Positions 1-6,003 are shown, counted from the first letter of the stretch. The stretch is 6,003 nt of DNA from Anaerolineae bacterium (GCA_016934645.1 JAFGSL010000461.1:1-6003); one strand, 5' to 3'. A program made the numbers and translations. Notes: generated by a model from the sequence alone, not told the origin.

Positions 1-1
1 C

Positions 2-1132
2 AACGGCTTCGACGTGGGCGCCGACGAAACCCCCTACGTGTCGGTCCCGCCGGAGACCGGCGCCACACTTGTCTATACCGATACTGACGGCAGCGAGACG
101 ACGGTCGTCATTCCGCCAGCCGCCGTCAGTGAGACAACAACGATCGTGCTGACTCAACTAGACCCGGAGGAATTGGAGACGCCGCCGGAGTTCCTCGCCG
201 GCGGGATCGCCCTGGAGTTGGATGCCTATCTGGGCGACGAACAGGTGGAGAACTTCAGCTTCAACGAACCGGTCACGCTCACGCTTGAGTACACCGACGA
301 GGATGTCGCCGGGATGGATGAGACCACCCTCAAACTCCATCGCTACGTATGCAGCGGGCCGGATACCATGCTGCTGTGCGTTTGGGAAGAAATCGGCACG
401 CGACCTGGCGAGGGGCAGACGTTGGATATGGAGAACAATGTGCTAACGGCGTGGCTGTTAGGGTTCACGCGCTTCGGGACGATGGGAACAGGACAACAAC
501 CTGCCTTTGAGGTTAGCAAGACATACTCCGGCAATCGCGTCGCCGGGATGCCGGTCACCTACACCCTCACCGTCGTCAATACCGACGCCGCAGATGCCAC
601 GACCGTCATCCTGGAAGATGTGATGCCCGAATACCTCACCTGGGCGAGTGGCGGCGCACTGGCACTGAATCGCGTGCGCTGGACCTTCGAAGCCATCACC
701 GCCAACGGCGGCAACGCCGTGGGGCAGTTCACCGCCATCCTGCCGTGTGAAGCGTCGCTGGCCATCGTCAACGACGACTACCAGGTGGTTAGCAGCGCGC
801 AGGGCGTGATGAGCACCGTCGGCCCGCCGGTCAGCTTCACCGTCATCTCACCGACTCTGACGGTGGGAATCGACTACACGCCGCTTGCGCCGGTTGCGGG
901 AGATACGGTTACCTTTACGGCGACGGCGACGACGAACGGCACACCCCTGAGCTACGCCTGGAGCTTCGGCGGGACGGGGCTGACCGCCACACACACGTAC
1001 ACTGAAGCCGGGGAATACACCGTCACGTTCGCTGCGACGGATACGTGCGGCTACGCGCGTGTAGCCACGGTGGAGTTCGACGTCAAGCTGGCAGGGTATA
1101 TGGTGTACCTGCCGCTAGTGATGCGTAACTAA
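2..1132 (+). CDS. Secreted PKD/DUF11-type surface protein, 3' part (5' end outside window)
   Basis: The reading frame is open from base 2, so the gene begins upstream; the GTG at 14 is only the first in-window start codon and is not proposed as the true one. Numbering from that GTG gives 372 residues. Residues about 12-158 form a ZU5-like beta-rich module (VVIPPAAVSETTT, then FSFNEPVTLTLEYTDEDVAG). Residues about 165-278 resemble the DUF11/conserved-repeat beta-sandwich (KTYSGNRVAGMPVTYTLTV, LEDVMPEYLTW). Residues about 281-358 are a PKD domain, shown by YAWSFGG (314-320) and THTYTEAGEYTV (326-337). The protein ends in YMVYLPLVMRN, a short hydrophobic-basic tail that recurs in exported Chloroflexota proteins and may be a sorting or anchoring signal. 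No catalytic domain is visible, so an adhesive, structural or accessory cell-surface role is inferred. A signal peptide would lie outside the window. Partial gene; the exact function is unknown. Confidence 0.85.
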   Translation, partial: NGFDVGADETPYVSVPPETGATLVYTDTDGSETTVVIPPAAVSETTTIVLTQLDPEELETPPEFLAGGIALELDAYLGDEQVENFSFNEPVTLTLEYTDEDVAGMDETTLKLHRYVCSGPDTMLLCVWEEIGTRPGEGQTLDMENNVLTAWLLGFTRFGTMGTGQQPAFEVSKTYSGNRVAGMPVTYTLTVVNTDAADATTVILEDVMPEYLTWASGGALALNRVRWTFEAITANGGNAVGQFTAILPCEASLAIVNDDYQVVSSAQGVMSTVGPPVSFTVISPTLTVGIDYTPLAPVAGDTVTFTATATTNGTPLSYAWSFGGTGLTATHTYTEAGEYTVTFAATDTCGYARVATVEFDVKLAGYMVYLPLVMRN

Positions 1133-1137
1133 GTTTT

Positions 1138-1183
1138 AGTTGTAGGGCAAGCTGTTAGCTTGCCGACAGCTTGCCCTACAACT
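1138..1183. repeat. Perfect 18-bp inverted repeat (REP/MITE-like palindrome) between convergent genes
   Basis: The left arm at 1138-1155 (AGTTGTAGGGCAAGCTGT) is the exact reverse complement of the right arm at 1166-1183, around a 10-base loop (1156-1165). The octamer AGCTTGCC occurs twice directly (1157-1164 and 1168-1175) and once inverted (1146-1153), so the element is internally repetitive. It starts 6 bases after the surface-protein stop codon and contains the TAG stop (1178-1176) and last Leu codon of the convergent cyclase gene. It could fold in both transcripts and limit read-through. However, neither strand has a U-tract after the hairpin (T residues precede it on the + strand), so it is not a canonical intrinsic terminator. 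A mobile extragenic palindrome is the best reading; family membership is inferred from its form only. Confidence 0.8.
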
Positions 1184-4100
1184 GCGCTATTTGATCCAGC
1201 GCCGCATGCACTCGCTCTTGCTCTTGAGGAAGTTGCAACCGCTCGAAGAGGGTAAGAGCTTCGGTGAGTGCTGTGCGAGCCAGATCGAGCTTATCAGCTT
1301 CTTTTAGCACGTGCGCATAATCGAAAAGCGCTGTCCCCAGATCAAATTCCTGCTCTAATTCGCGTAAGATTGCGATACTTTGTTCCAGACTACTCCAGGC
1401 TCCAGGCAAGTTTTGCATTTCGGTATGCGCTTTGCCCAGGACCCGGTAGATAGCAGCTTCCTCTTGGCGATTTCCCATAGTTTCGGCATAGCTAAGAGCC
1501 TTTTCACAAGCGGTCAGGGCACGTTCGGGGGCACCAATTTCCACATAACACTCTGCCAATTGGCGAAGGCATTCAGCTTCCGCATCGCTGGCTCTGATTT
1601 CTCGGGCGATATTCAATCCCCGCTCCAGGTTTTTGATAGCTTGGTCAAGATCGCCTTCTGCTCGATAAACTTCGCCCAAATTGATATGACAATTAGCTAT
1701 ACCAAGATTGTTCCCCAATCGCTCCTGCATTACCAGGCTACGCTTATAGTAATCAATCGCCTGTTCATGGTTCCCCTGTACAAAGTGCACCCCACCTAGG
1801 TTTAAATATGCAACAGCCTCTTGCCATACATTTCCTAAGCGCTGCATCGTTTTTAGCACTTGCGTAAAGTAAGCTGTAGAACGTGCCAAGTCGGTCTGAT
1901 AATAAAGAATTGCCAGGTTATTGTAAATTCTGGCCGCTTCATATTCATCACCAATCCGCTCCAGGATGGCTAGTGCTTGTTCCAAGTGTTGAATGGCTTT
2001 GGAGGGTTGATTGTACCGGAAGCCAAGCCCCAGTACTTTGTGTGCCTGAGCGATTTCTAGGTAGTGTGTCGTTCCCTCCAGAATGACAAGACTCTTCTCG
2101 CCTTCGGTCAAAGCTGCATCACTCTGCCCTTGCTGCTCGTAGATGCGCGAACGAGCAATCCGCAATCGTGCCATCTCCACCGCTGTCTGCTCGTCCGCCG
2201 GCAACATCGCCATACCTTGCGAACACTTGGCGAATGCCTGTTCATAATCCCCGCGCATTTCATATACAATCGCGATACGTTGATACAAGTCAGCCTGCCG
2301 CTTCACATCGCCACAACAGCCCAGCGCGCGTTCGTAGCATACCAGCGCTTCAGTCGACTCTCCAACGTAAAACAGCACGTCACCCAATCCCTCAGCGATG
2401 AACGCCTGCGCTTCGACTTCCTCCAATTCATTCGCCAGCGTTTCAGCCCGTCGGTAAAATGCGATCGCCTCCAGGTTGGCGTAAGCCGCACGTGCCTTGT
2501 CACCGGATTTAATCAAGTAATCGAGCGCCTTCTCGTGGTCTTCAGAGAGACTGTAGTGATGCGCCAACAACTCGTAGATCTCTTCCCGCTTTTGTCCAAT
2601 GTAGATTTCCTCGAGATGTTGCCCAATGAGACCATGATATATGCGTCGATCACGCAGCAGCAGGCTCTCGTAGGCCACGTCGCGCACCATCACGTGCTTG
2701 AAAATGTACTCCAACTCCGGTAGTCGCGTTCGCTCACGAATCAACTCGGTACGTTGCAACGCTGCGAGATTGCTGTCGAGGTGCGTAATCAACGCCTGCG
2801 CCATCAACGCCGCCGCGGATAACCAGGCGAGTAATTCGTGCGTGAAAGTACGCCCGACAATGGCCGCCAGTTGTAACGTGCGCCGCGCTTCCTCGATCAG
2901 TTGATCGATGCGGGCCATGATGAGACCTTGCAGGGAATCGGGGACGGCACGTAGATCGATCTCCCGATCCAGCCGCCAGCCGCCGTCTTTGGGAACGATG
3001 ATCCCTTGATCAATGAGGGAGCGGATGATTTCTTCGATGTAAAACGGGTTACCTTCGGCGCGGGAAACCAAATGCGCCAAAGGCGGAGGGAGTTCTTCCA
3101 GCGCGAGCAGGTTGCAGACCAGTTCTCGATCCTGCCCAGCGCGCAAATCCAGGGGCTTGAGTGCAACTTCGACGTAGCGGTGCGGATAATCGCGGGCCGC
3201 CAGCAATCCCAGATCGTAACAGCCGTGGTCGCGGACAGGGCGGTAGAGCATCACGATGAGCAAAGGGACGCGATCGGTGAGCGCGAAGCAACGTTCCAAC
3301 AGCAGCAATGACGAGGAATCGGCCCAGTGCAGGTCTTCAAAGACAATGACCAGTGGCTGTTCTATAGCGATCCGTTCGATCAAGGCCGCGATCGCGCGCA
3401 GCATTTGCCGTTGCAACGCCTCCCCTGAAAGATAGGTCACGCGCTCGGCTTCAGGTTCGCTGAGCGGCAGGTTGAGGAAGTGAGCCAGATAGGGCCGCAC
3501 ATCGTCGACGCCAGCGGACGGGAAGAGGTACGCGATGTAACGGCGCAACTTTTCACGGATGTCGAACTCGTTGTCGGTATCGAGGATGCCCAGAGAAGCG
3601 TGGATCACGTCGGTGAAGGCCGAGTAGCTGACGTGTTGGGTATAGGACAGACAGCGTCCTTCCACCCAGGTAAGCGCGATTTCGTCCGGGCGCGTCTGCG
3701 TGCACACGTTCGCGTGCATTTCGGCGACCATGCGGCTCTTGCCCAGCCCTGCCTCACCGATAAGCGAAAGGATACCGCCGCGCCCGGTGAACAACTCAGC
3801 GAGTAAACGGCGCAGCGTGGCCTGCTCCACGTCACGGCCGACCAACGTAGAACGCAAGCCACGAATGCCGCGCACCGGTTCAGGCTGTGCCCGCCGTCCC
3901 ACAATCGTGAAGGTGGGAACCGGTTTGCTCTTGCCTTTCAACCGCACTTCGCCCCGGTCGGCCACCTCGAAAAAGGGGCGCACTTTGCGCTGCACGTAGC
4001 TAGCGAGCAAGACTTCCCCATCTTGCGCCGCGCTCATCAGGCGCGCCGCCAGGTTAACCTCGTCACCCATCACGGTGTACTCACGGCGCGTCGCTCCCCC

Positions 4101-5555
4101 CACGTGCCCGGCGAAGACCATGCCGGTGCTCACGCCAATGCGTTGCTGAGCCCAGGGAACTGTCTCTTCCAATGCGCGTTGCATATCGAGGGCGGTACGA
4201 ACAGCGCGCTCCGCATCATCCTCGTGCGCGACCGGCGCACCAAAGAGCGCCATCAGCTTATCGCCGTGATCGTACAGATCGATTTTGTTCACAACGCCAC
4301 CATAACGCTCGACGACCTCATCCATTGTGATGAAGTAGTCATTCAAGGCATTCGCGATTTCGTCTTCGTGGCTCGGTCCAAGGTTGTCAACCAGATCACT
4401 CGCGCCGGTAAAGTTAGCGAAGAGGATTGCCACCAGGCGATGTTCGCCGCTATCATATTCCGCAGTGTGGGCATCTTGCACACCGTTTGCGGGCAGCAAG
4501 CGTGCGAGCAAGCCCGGCGGTAAGTAGGGCGTGAGGCGTCCGAGGGCAGTCACAGTCTGGTGAAAGGTGGGCGTAGCGGAGGAGGAAAGGAGGGAAGAGG
4601 GGGAGAGCATGGGTATGTGGGTGTGGGTGAGAGCACCCAGCAGATAGTAGCCAGGCGGGCCGGGGGTGAAAGTGAAACCGGGCTGCGTCCGCACTTGCGC
4701 GTGGACAGCGGAACTGACGAGGATCTGCCCAGCGACGGCGGCACTTTCGGCCATCGCCGTGGCATTGACAGTTGCACCGGTGACGACGAACTCGCGCTCG
4801 GTCGGCGTTCCCACCCGCGCGGCAAAAAACGGACCGGCGTGCATGCCAATCTTCATCCGCAAAGGAAAAGTCCCCAGACTGGTTTCGACTTGGCGGAACT
4901 CTGCCATCGCCTGCTGCATCGCCCACGCGGCGTGCAGGGCATTGACGCTGCCGGGCGTCTTTGGGCCGTCGGGGAAATAGGCCAGCAGTGCGTCGCCGCC
5001 AAACTTGAACAAGTCACCGCCATAGGTAAACAGCACATCCAGCATCGCGCTGAAGTAACGGTTGACCAAAGCGACGATCTGCTCCGCGCCCTCTTTGCCA
5101 AGTGTGCTCAGGCGTTCGGACATCGCGGTAAAGCCACTGATATCGGAGAAGAGCAGCGTCCCGTGCAGAAACTCACCACCAGCGGCAGCATCCGGCGCTG
5201 CCAGTTCGGTCTGTACCAGGTAACGCGGCAGGTAGGTAACGACACTTTCCAGAAGATGTGCCAACCTTTCCTGTATATGCGCCACATCGGCAGACTGCCA
5301 AAGCGCCGCTGGCGGCAGAGCATTGAATATATCCGGAAGCAGATACGGCTCAATGCGGGCTAGTTCTGACTCAGTAATAGCGCCAGCAGGTTCGGGGGGC
5401 GTCAGGCGCGTCCCGCAGCGGCCACAGAATGCAAAACCCGGCGGGATTTCCGCGCCGCATTGGGGACACACAACGACCAGCTTCGCGCCGCACTTGCCGC
5501 AGAACGCGAAGCCGTCGGGGTTTTCAAAATGACATGCCGGACATTGGACTGTCAT
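1176..5555 (-). CDS. sAC-like tandem class III nucleotide cyclase with zinc ribbons, STAND ATPase and TPR repeats
   Basis: Predicted cytoplasmic 1459-residue signalling protein making a cyclic nucleotide, probably cAMP, from ATP. Two zinc ribbons come first: C5-x2-C8/C19-x2-C22 and C30-x2-C33/C44-x2-C47. Cyclase domain 1 (about 129-300) has LLFSDISGFT with metal Asp138 and KFGGD with Lys184 and metal Asp188, but Val257 and Met268 where an adenine-binding Thr/Asp and the transition-state Arg are expected. Cyclase domain 2 (about 371-552) has Asn381 instead of the first metal Asp, but keeps Lys424, Thr494, Asn501 and Arg505 (REYTVMGDEVNLAAR). One composite site is therefore inferred. A Ser/Pro-rich linker (317-329) joins the domains. 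A STAND-type ATPase follows, with Walker A GEAGLGKS (600-607), Walker B VIVFED (736-741) and GNPFYIEEI (835-843). From about 1000 to the end are TPRs, with an exact 40-residue period at 1247-1440. There are no signal peptide or membrane segments. The ATG at 5555 is chosen because the first zinc ribbon begins at once; a weak SD-like AGAGAAG precedes it, only 3 bases from the ATG. The stop lies in a palindrome. Domain calls are secure; the ligand and product are not proven. Confidence 0.95.
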   Translation of the reverse strand: MTVQCPACHFENPDGFAFCGKCGAKLVVVCPQCGAEIPPGFAFCGRCGTRLTPPEPAGAITESELARIEPYLLPDIFNALPPAALWQSADVAHIQERLAHLLESVVTYLPRYLVQTELAAPDAAAGGEFLHGTLLFSDISGFTAMSERLSTLGKEGAEQIVALVNRYFSAMLDVLFTYGGDLFKFGGDALLAYFPDGPKTPGSVNALHAAWAMQQAMAEFRQVETSLGTFPLRMKIGMHAGPFFAARVGTPTEREFVVTGATVNATAMAESAAVAGQILVSSAVHAQVRTQPGFTFTPGPPGYYLLGALTHTHIPMLSPSSLLSSSATPTFHQTVTALGRLTPYLPPGLLARLLPANGVQDAHTAEYDSGEHRLVAILFANFTGASDLVDNLGPSHEDEIANALNDYFITMDEVVERYGGVVNKIDLYDHGDKLMALFGAPVAHEDDAERAVRTALDMQRALEETVPWAQQRIGVSTGMVFAGHVGGATRREYTVMGDEVNLAARLMSAAQDGEVLLASYVQRKVRPFFEVADRGEVRLKGKSKPVPTFTIVGRRAQPEPVRGIRGLRSTLVGRDVEQATLRRLLAELFTGRGGILSLIGEAGLGKSRMVAEMHANVCTQTRPDEIALTWVEGRCLSYTQHVSYSAFTDVIHASLGILDTDNEFDIREKLRRYIAYLFPSAGVDDVRPYLAHFLNLPLSEPEAERVTYLSGEALQRQMLRAIAALIERIAIEQPLVIVFEDLHWADSSSLLLLERCFALTDRVPLLIVMLYRPVRDHGCYDLGLLAARDYPHRYVEVALKPLDLRAGQDRELVCNLLALEELPPPLAHLVSRAEGNPFYIEEIIRSLIDQGIIVPKDGGWRLDREIDLRAVPDSLQGLIMARIDQLIEEARRTLQLAAIVGRTFTHELLAWLSAAALMAQALITHLDSNLAALQRTELIRERTRLPELEYIFKHVMVRDVAYESLLLRDRRIYHGLIGQHLEEIYIGQKREEIYELLAHHYSLSEDHEKALDYLIKSGDKARAAYANLEAIAFYRRAETLANELEEVEAQAFIAEGLGDVLFYVGESTEALVCYERALGCCGDVKRQADLYQRIAIVYEMRGDYEQAFAKCSQGMAMLPADEQTAVEMARLRIARSRIYEQQGQSDAALTEGEKSLVILEGTTHYLEIAQAHKVLGLGFRYNQPSKAIQHLEQALAILERIGDEYEAARIYNNLAILYYQTDLARSTAYFTQVLKTMQRLGNVWQEAVAYLNLGGVHFVQGNHEQAIDYYKRSLVMQERLGNNLGIANCHINLGEVYRAEGDLDQAIKNLERGLNIAREIRASDAEAECLRQLAECYVEIGAPERALTACEKALSYAETMGNRQEEAAIYRVLGKAHTEMQNLPGAWSSLEQSIAILRELEQEFDLGTALFDYAHVLKEADKLDLARTALTEALTLFERLQLPQEQERVHAALDQIAQL

Positions 5556-5608
5556 GGACTTCTCTATGTTTCTAAACGTAGTCCGTAAATGGAATGCAAG
5601 ATCACACC
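5556..5608 (-). other. Short intergenic gap upstream of the cyclase gene
   Basis: These 53 bases separate the hydrolase stop codon from the cyclase start on the same strand, so the two genes could form one transcript. I see no hairpin-plus-T-tract terminator here. The only promoter-like match (TTGCAT, 17 bases, TTTAGA on the minus strand) is too weak to call. The ribosome-binding signal for the cyclase is a poor AGAGAAG ending 3 bases before the ATG, which would suit modest expression or translational coupling, though this is inference. Confidence 0.4.
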
Positions 5609-6003
5609 CTAACCCAAGTATTTCCTGAAAAACGCCTCGGATTTATTGCCGCCCCAACCGTGTTCACCGAGATGCAGATCGAGTTCGAGGTGGTCGTCGG
5701 CCTGCGCCGCGTGATAGATCGCCGCCAGTTGCGTATAACACTGCATGGCCGTATCAACTTTAAAACATGTATCCTGCGCGCCGATGTCGATGAGCAGCGG
5801 GCGTGGCGCGATCAGCCCTTGCAGGTCAGGCAGATCGACGAGCTTGTACAGCCCCGGCGCAACTTGCATCCCGCAGTAATTGATATCGCGCATACCGAAG
5901 GCTGCCCAAAGGTCACTATAACTTGTATTCCGTACTTCTCTAACAGGGTTTACAATGGTAAGATAGTGACACCCATAGCATAGCTGAGGTGTCACCATGC
6001 TAA
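5609..6003 (-). CDS. Alpha/beta-hydrolase (acetyl-xylan-esterase/dienelactone-hydrolase-like), C-terminal part, possibly broken
   Basis: The frame is open to the window edge, with a Met codon at 5998; numbering from it gives 129 residues. From residue about 31 the protein shows the end of a serine hydrolase of the abhydrolase/acetyl xylan esterase-like type: a CG..VAPGLYKLVDLPD segment, GLIAPRPLL (61-69), the presumed acid Asp76 in GAQDTCF, and the presumed catalytic His113 in GEHGWGGNKS, ending FFRKYLG. The nucleophile Ser and the first two thirds of the fold are absent from the window. Residues 1-30 (encoded by about 5909-5998) do not resemble the family, which should show a beta-strand ending in V-S-G/C just before this point. 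That segment is also much richer in A+T and holds promoter-like and hairpin sequences. The gene may therefore be a 3' remnant cut near 5911 by an insertion; alternatively it is a divergent intact gene starting beyond the edge. Substrate unknown. It lies 53 bp upstream of the cyclase gene on the same strand. Confidence 0.65.
   Translation of the reverse strand, partial: SMVTPQLCYGCHYLTIVNPVREVRNTSYSDLWAAFGMRDINYCGMQVAPGLYKLVDLPDLQGLIAPRPLLIDIGAQDTCFKVDTAMQCYTQLAAIYHAAQADDHLELDLHLGEHGWGGNKSEAFFRKYLG
5956..5991 (+). promoter_or_regulatory. Candidate extended -10 promoter and Shine-Dalgarno for a rightward gene
   Basis: TGGTAAGAT at 5956-5964 reads as an extended -10 (TGn followed by TAAGAT, four of six consensus bases); the -35 at the expected distance is poor. 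Transcription would start near 5971. GAGGTG at 5986-5991 is a good Shine-Dalgarno sequence placed 5 bases before an ATG at 5997. The Shine-Dalgarno overlaps the right arm of an 8-bp inverted repeat, so its access could be controlled by the hairpin or by a protein bound there. Prediction from motif match only. Confidence 0.35.
5966..5995. repeat. 8-bp perfect inverted repeat, possible operator or leader hairpin
   Basis: GTGACACC (5966-5973) and GGTGTCAC (5988-5995) are exact reverse complements around a 14-base loop that contains the tandem ATAGC ATAGC. The left arm begins just downstream of the candidate -10 and the right arm covers most of the candidate Shine-Dalgarno, so it sits where an operator or a translation-control hairpin would be. 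An overlapping inverted pair (5912-5919 with 5963-5970) shares the same GTGAC core. Confidence 0.5.
5997..6003 (+). CDS. Possible start of a rightward gene running off the window
   Basis: ATG CTA A.. follows the GAGGTG Shine-Dalgarno at a 5-base spacing. Only two full codons (Met-Leu) are visible, so no product can be named; a transposase is one possibility if the adjoining stretch is an insertion-sequence end. It overlaps the minus-strand hydrolase frame, which is unlikely to be real coding sequence here if this start is used. Confidence 0.25.

Larger units (their letters stand above)
5911..6003 (+). mobile_element. Possible left end of an inserted element (unclassified)
   Basis: From about 5911 three things change together. 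Recognisable hydrolase coding homology stops, G+C falls to about 38% over 5915-5985 by hand count, and related inverted motifs appear: GTCACTAT at 5912-5919, ATAGTGAC at 5963-5970, GTGACACC at 5966-5973 and GGTGTCAC at 5988-5995. A promoter-like element and a rightward start codon follow within about 90 bases. This arrangement matches the end of an insertion sequence, with terminal repeat, promoter and transposase start. The other end, any target duplication and the encoded protein lie outside the window. I cannot assign a family, and an ordinary intergenic region is not excluded. Confidence 0.3.

Noticed and set aside
1133..1190. Intrinsic bidirectional terminator at the palindrome
   Set aside because: The stem is strong, but no T-tract follows it on either strand, so a canonical rho-independent terminator is not supported.
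2064..2723. Long + strand open frame opposite the cyclase TPR region
   Set aside because: It is antisense to a clearly coding frame with domains and TPR periodicity; its product shows no recognisable domain.
4023..4523. Plus-strand open frame opposite cyclase domain 2
   Set aside because: A shadow of the coding strand in high-G+C DNA; no motif and no separate signals.
4560..5363. Longest + strand open frame opposite cyclase domain 1
   Set aside because: The translation is rich in Arg, Gly and Gln without domain structure, and the opposite strand encodes an unambiguous cyclase domain.
1176..5555. LuxR/MalT-type transcription regulator, suggested by the STAND ATPase plus TPR arrangement
   Set aside because: No helix-turn-helix is visible at the C-terminus; the protein ends in TPR helices and the effector domains are the cyclases.
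5568..5596. Sigma-70-like promoter for the cyclase (TTGCAT, 17 bases, TTTAGA on the minus strand)
   Set aside because: The -10 matches only three of six consensus bases and the gene may be co-transcribed with the upstream hydrolase.
5590..5608. CRP-like half-site TGTGA upstream of the cyclase gene on the minus strand
   Set aside because: Only one half-site is present; the expected second half after six bases does not match, so it is probably chance.

Overview
The window looks like bacterial chromosomal DNA from the phylum Chloroflexota. This is an inference from three things: a secreted surface protein ending in the short tail VYLPLVMRN, which I know as recurrent at the C-termini of exported Chloroflexota proteins; a very large multidomain cyclase/ATPase/TPR protein of a kind frequent in filamentous Chloroflexota; and a 'TTGTAGGGC...GCCCTACAA' extragenic palindrome of a type common in such genomes. 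No RNA genes or CRISPR arrays were seen.

Layout. Positions 1-1132 (+) hold the 3' part of a gene for an extracellular beta-sandwich protein (a ZU5-like module, a DUF11-like repeat and a PKD domain), whose start lies outside the window. A perfect 18-bp inverted repeat (1138-1183) fills the 43-bp gap to the convergent neighbour and supplies that neighbour's stop codon. Positions 1176-5555 (-) hold one intact 1459-residue gene that dominates the window. After a 53-bp gap, 5609 to the right edge (-) holds the C-terminal part of an alpha/beta-hydrolase. Its last recognisable homology stops near 5911, where base composition drops and a promoter-like, hairpin-bearing stretch begins. That stretch ends in a Shine-Dalgarno-plus-ATG at 5986-5999 on the + strand, so a rightward gene, possibly of an inserted element, may start at the edge.

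The central protein is the main interest. Its order is two zinc ribbons, two class III nucleotide cyclase domains, a STAND-type ATPase, and a TPR superhelix. This is the domain order of animal soluble adenylyl cyclase (ADCY10/sAC) with zinc ribbons added at the front. The two cyclase domains are degenerate in complementary ways: the first keeps the metal aspartates and has lost the adenine-binding and transition-state residues, while the second has the reverse pattern. They should therefore form one intramolecular catalytic site, as in sAC. The arginine that binds bicarbonate in human sAC is not conserved. The hydrolase fragment lies upstream on the same strand and could be co-transcribed, but no functional link is evident. 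The surface-protein gene is convergent and unlikely to be co-regulated.
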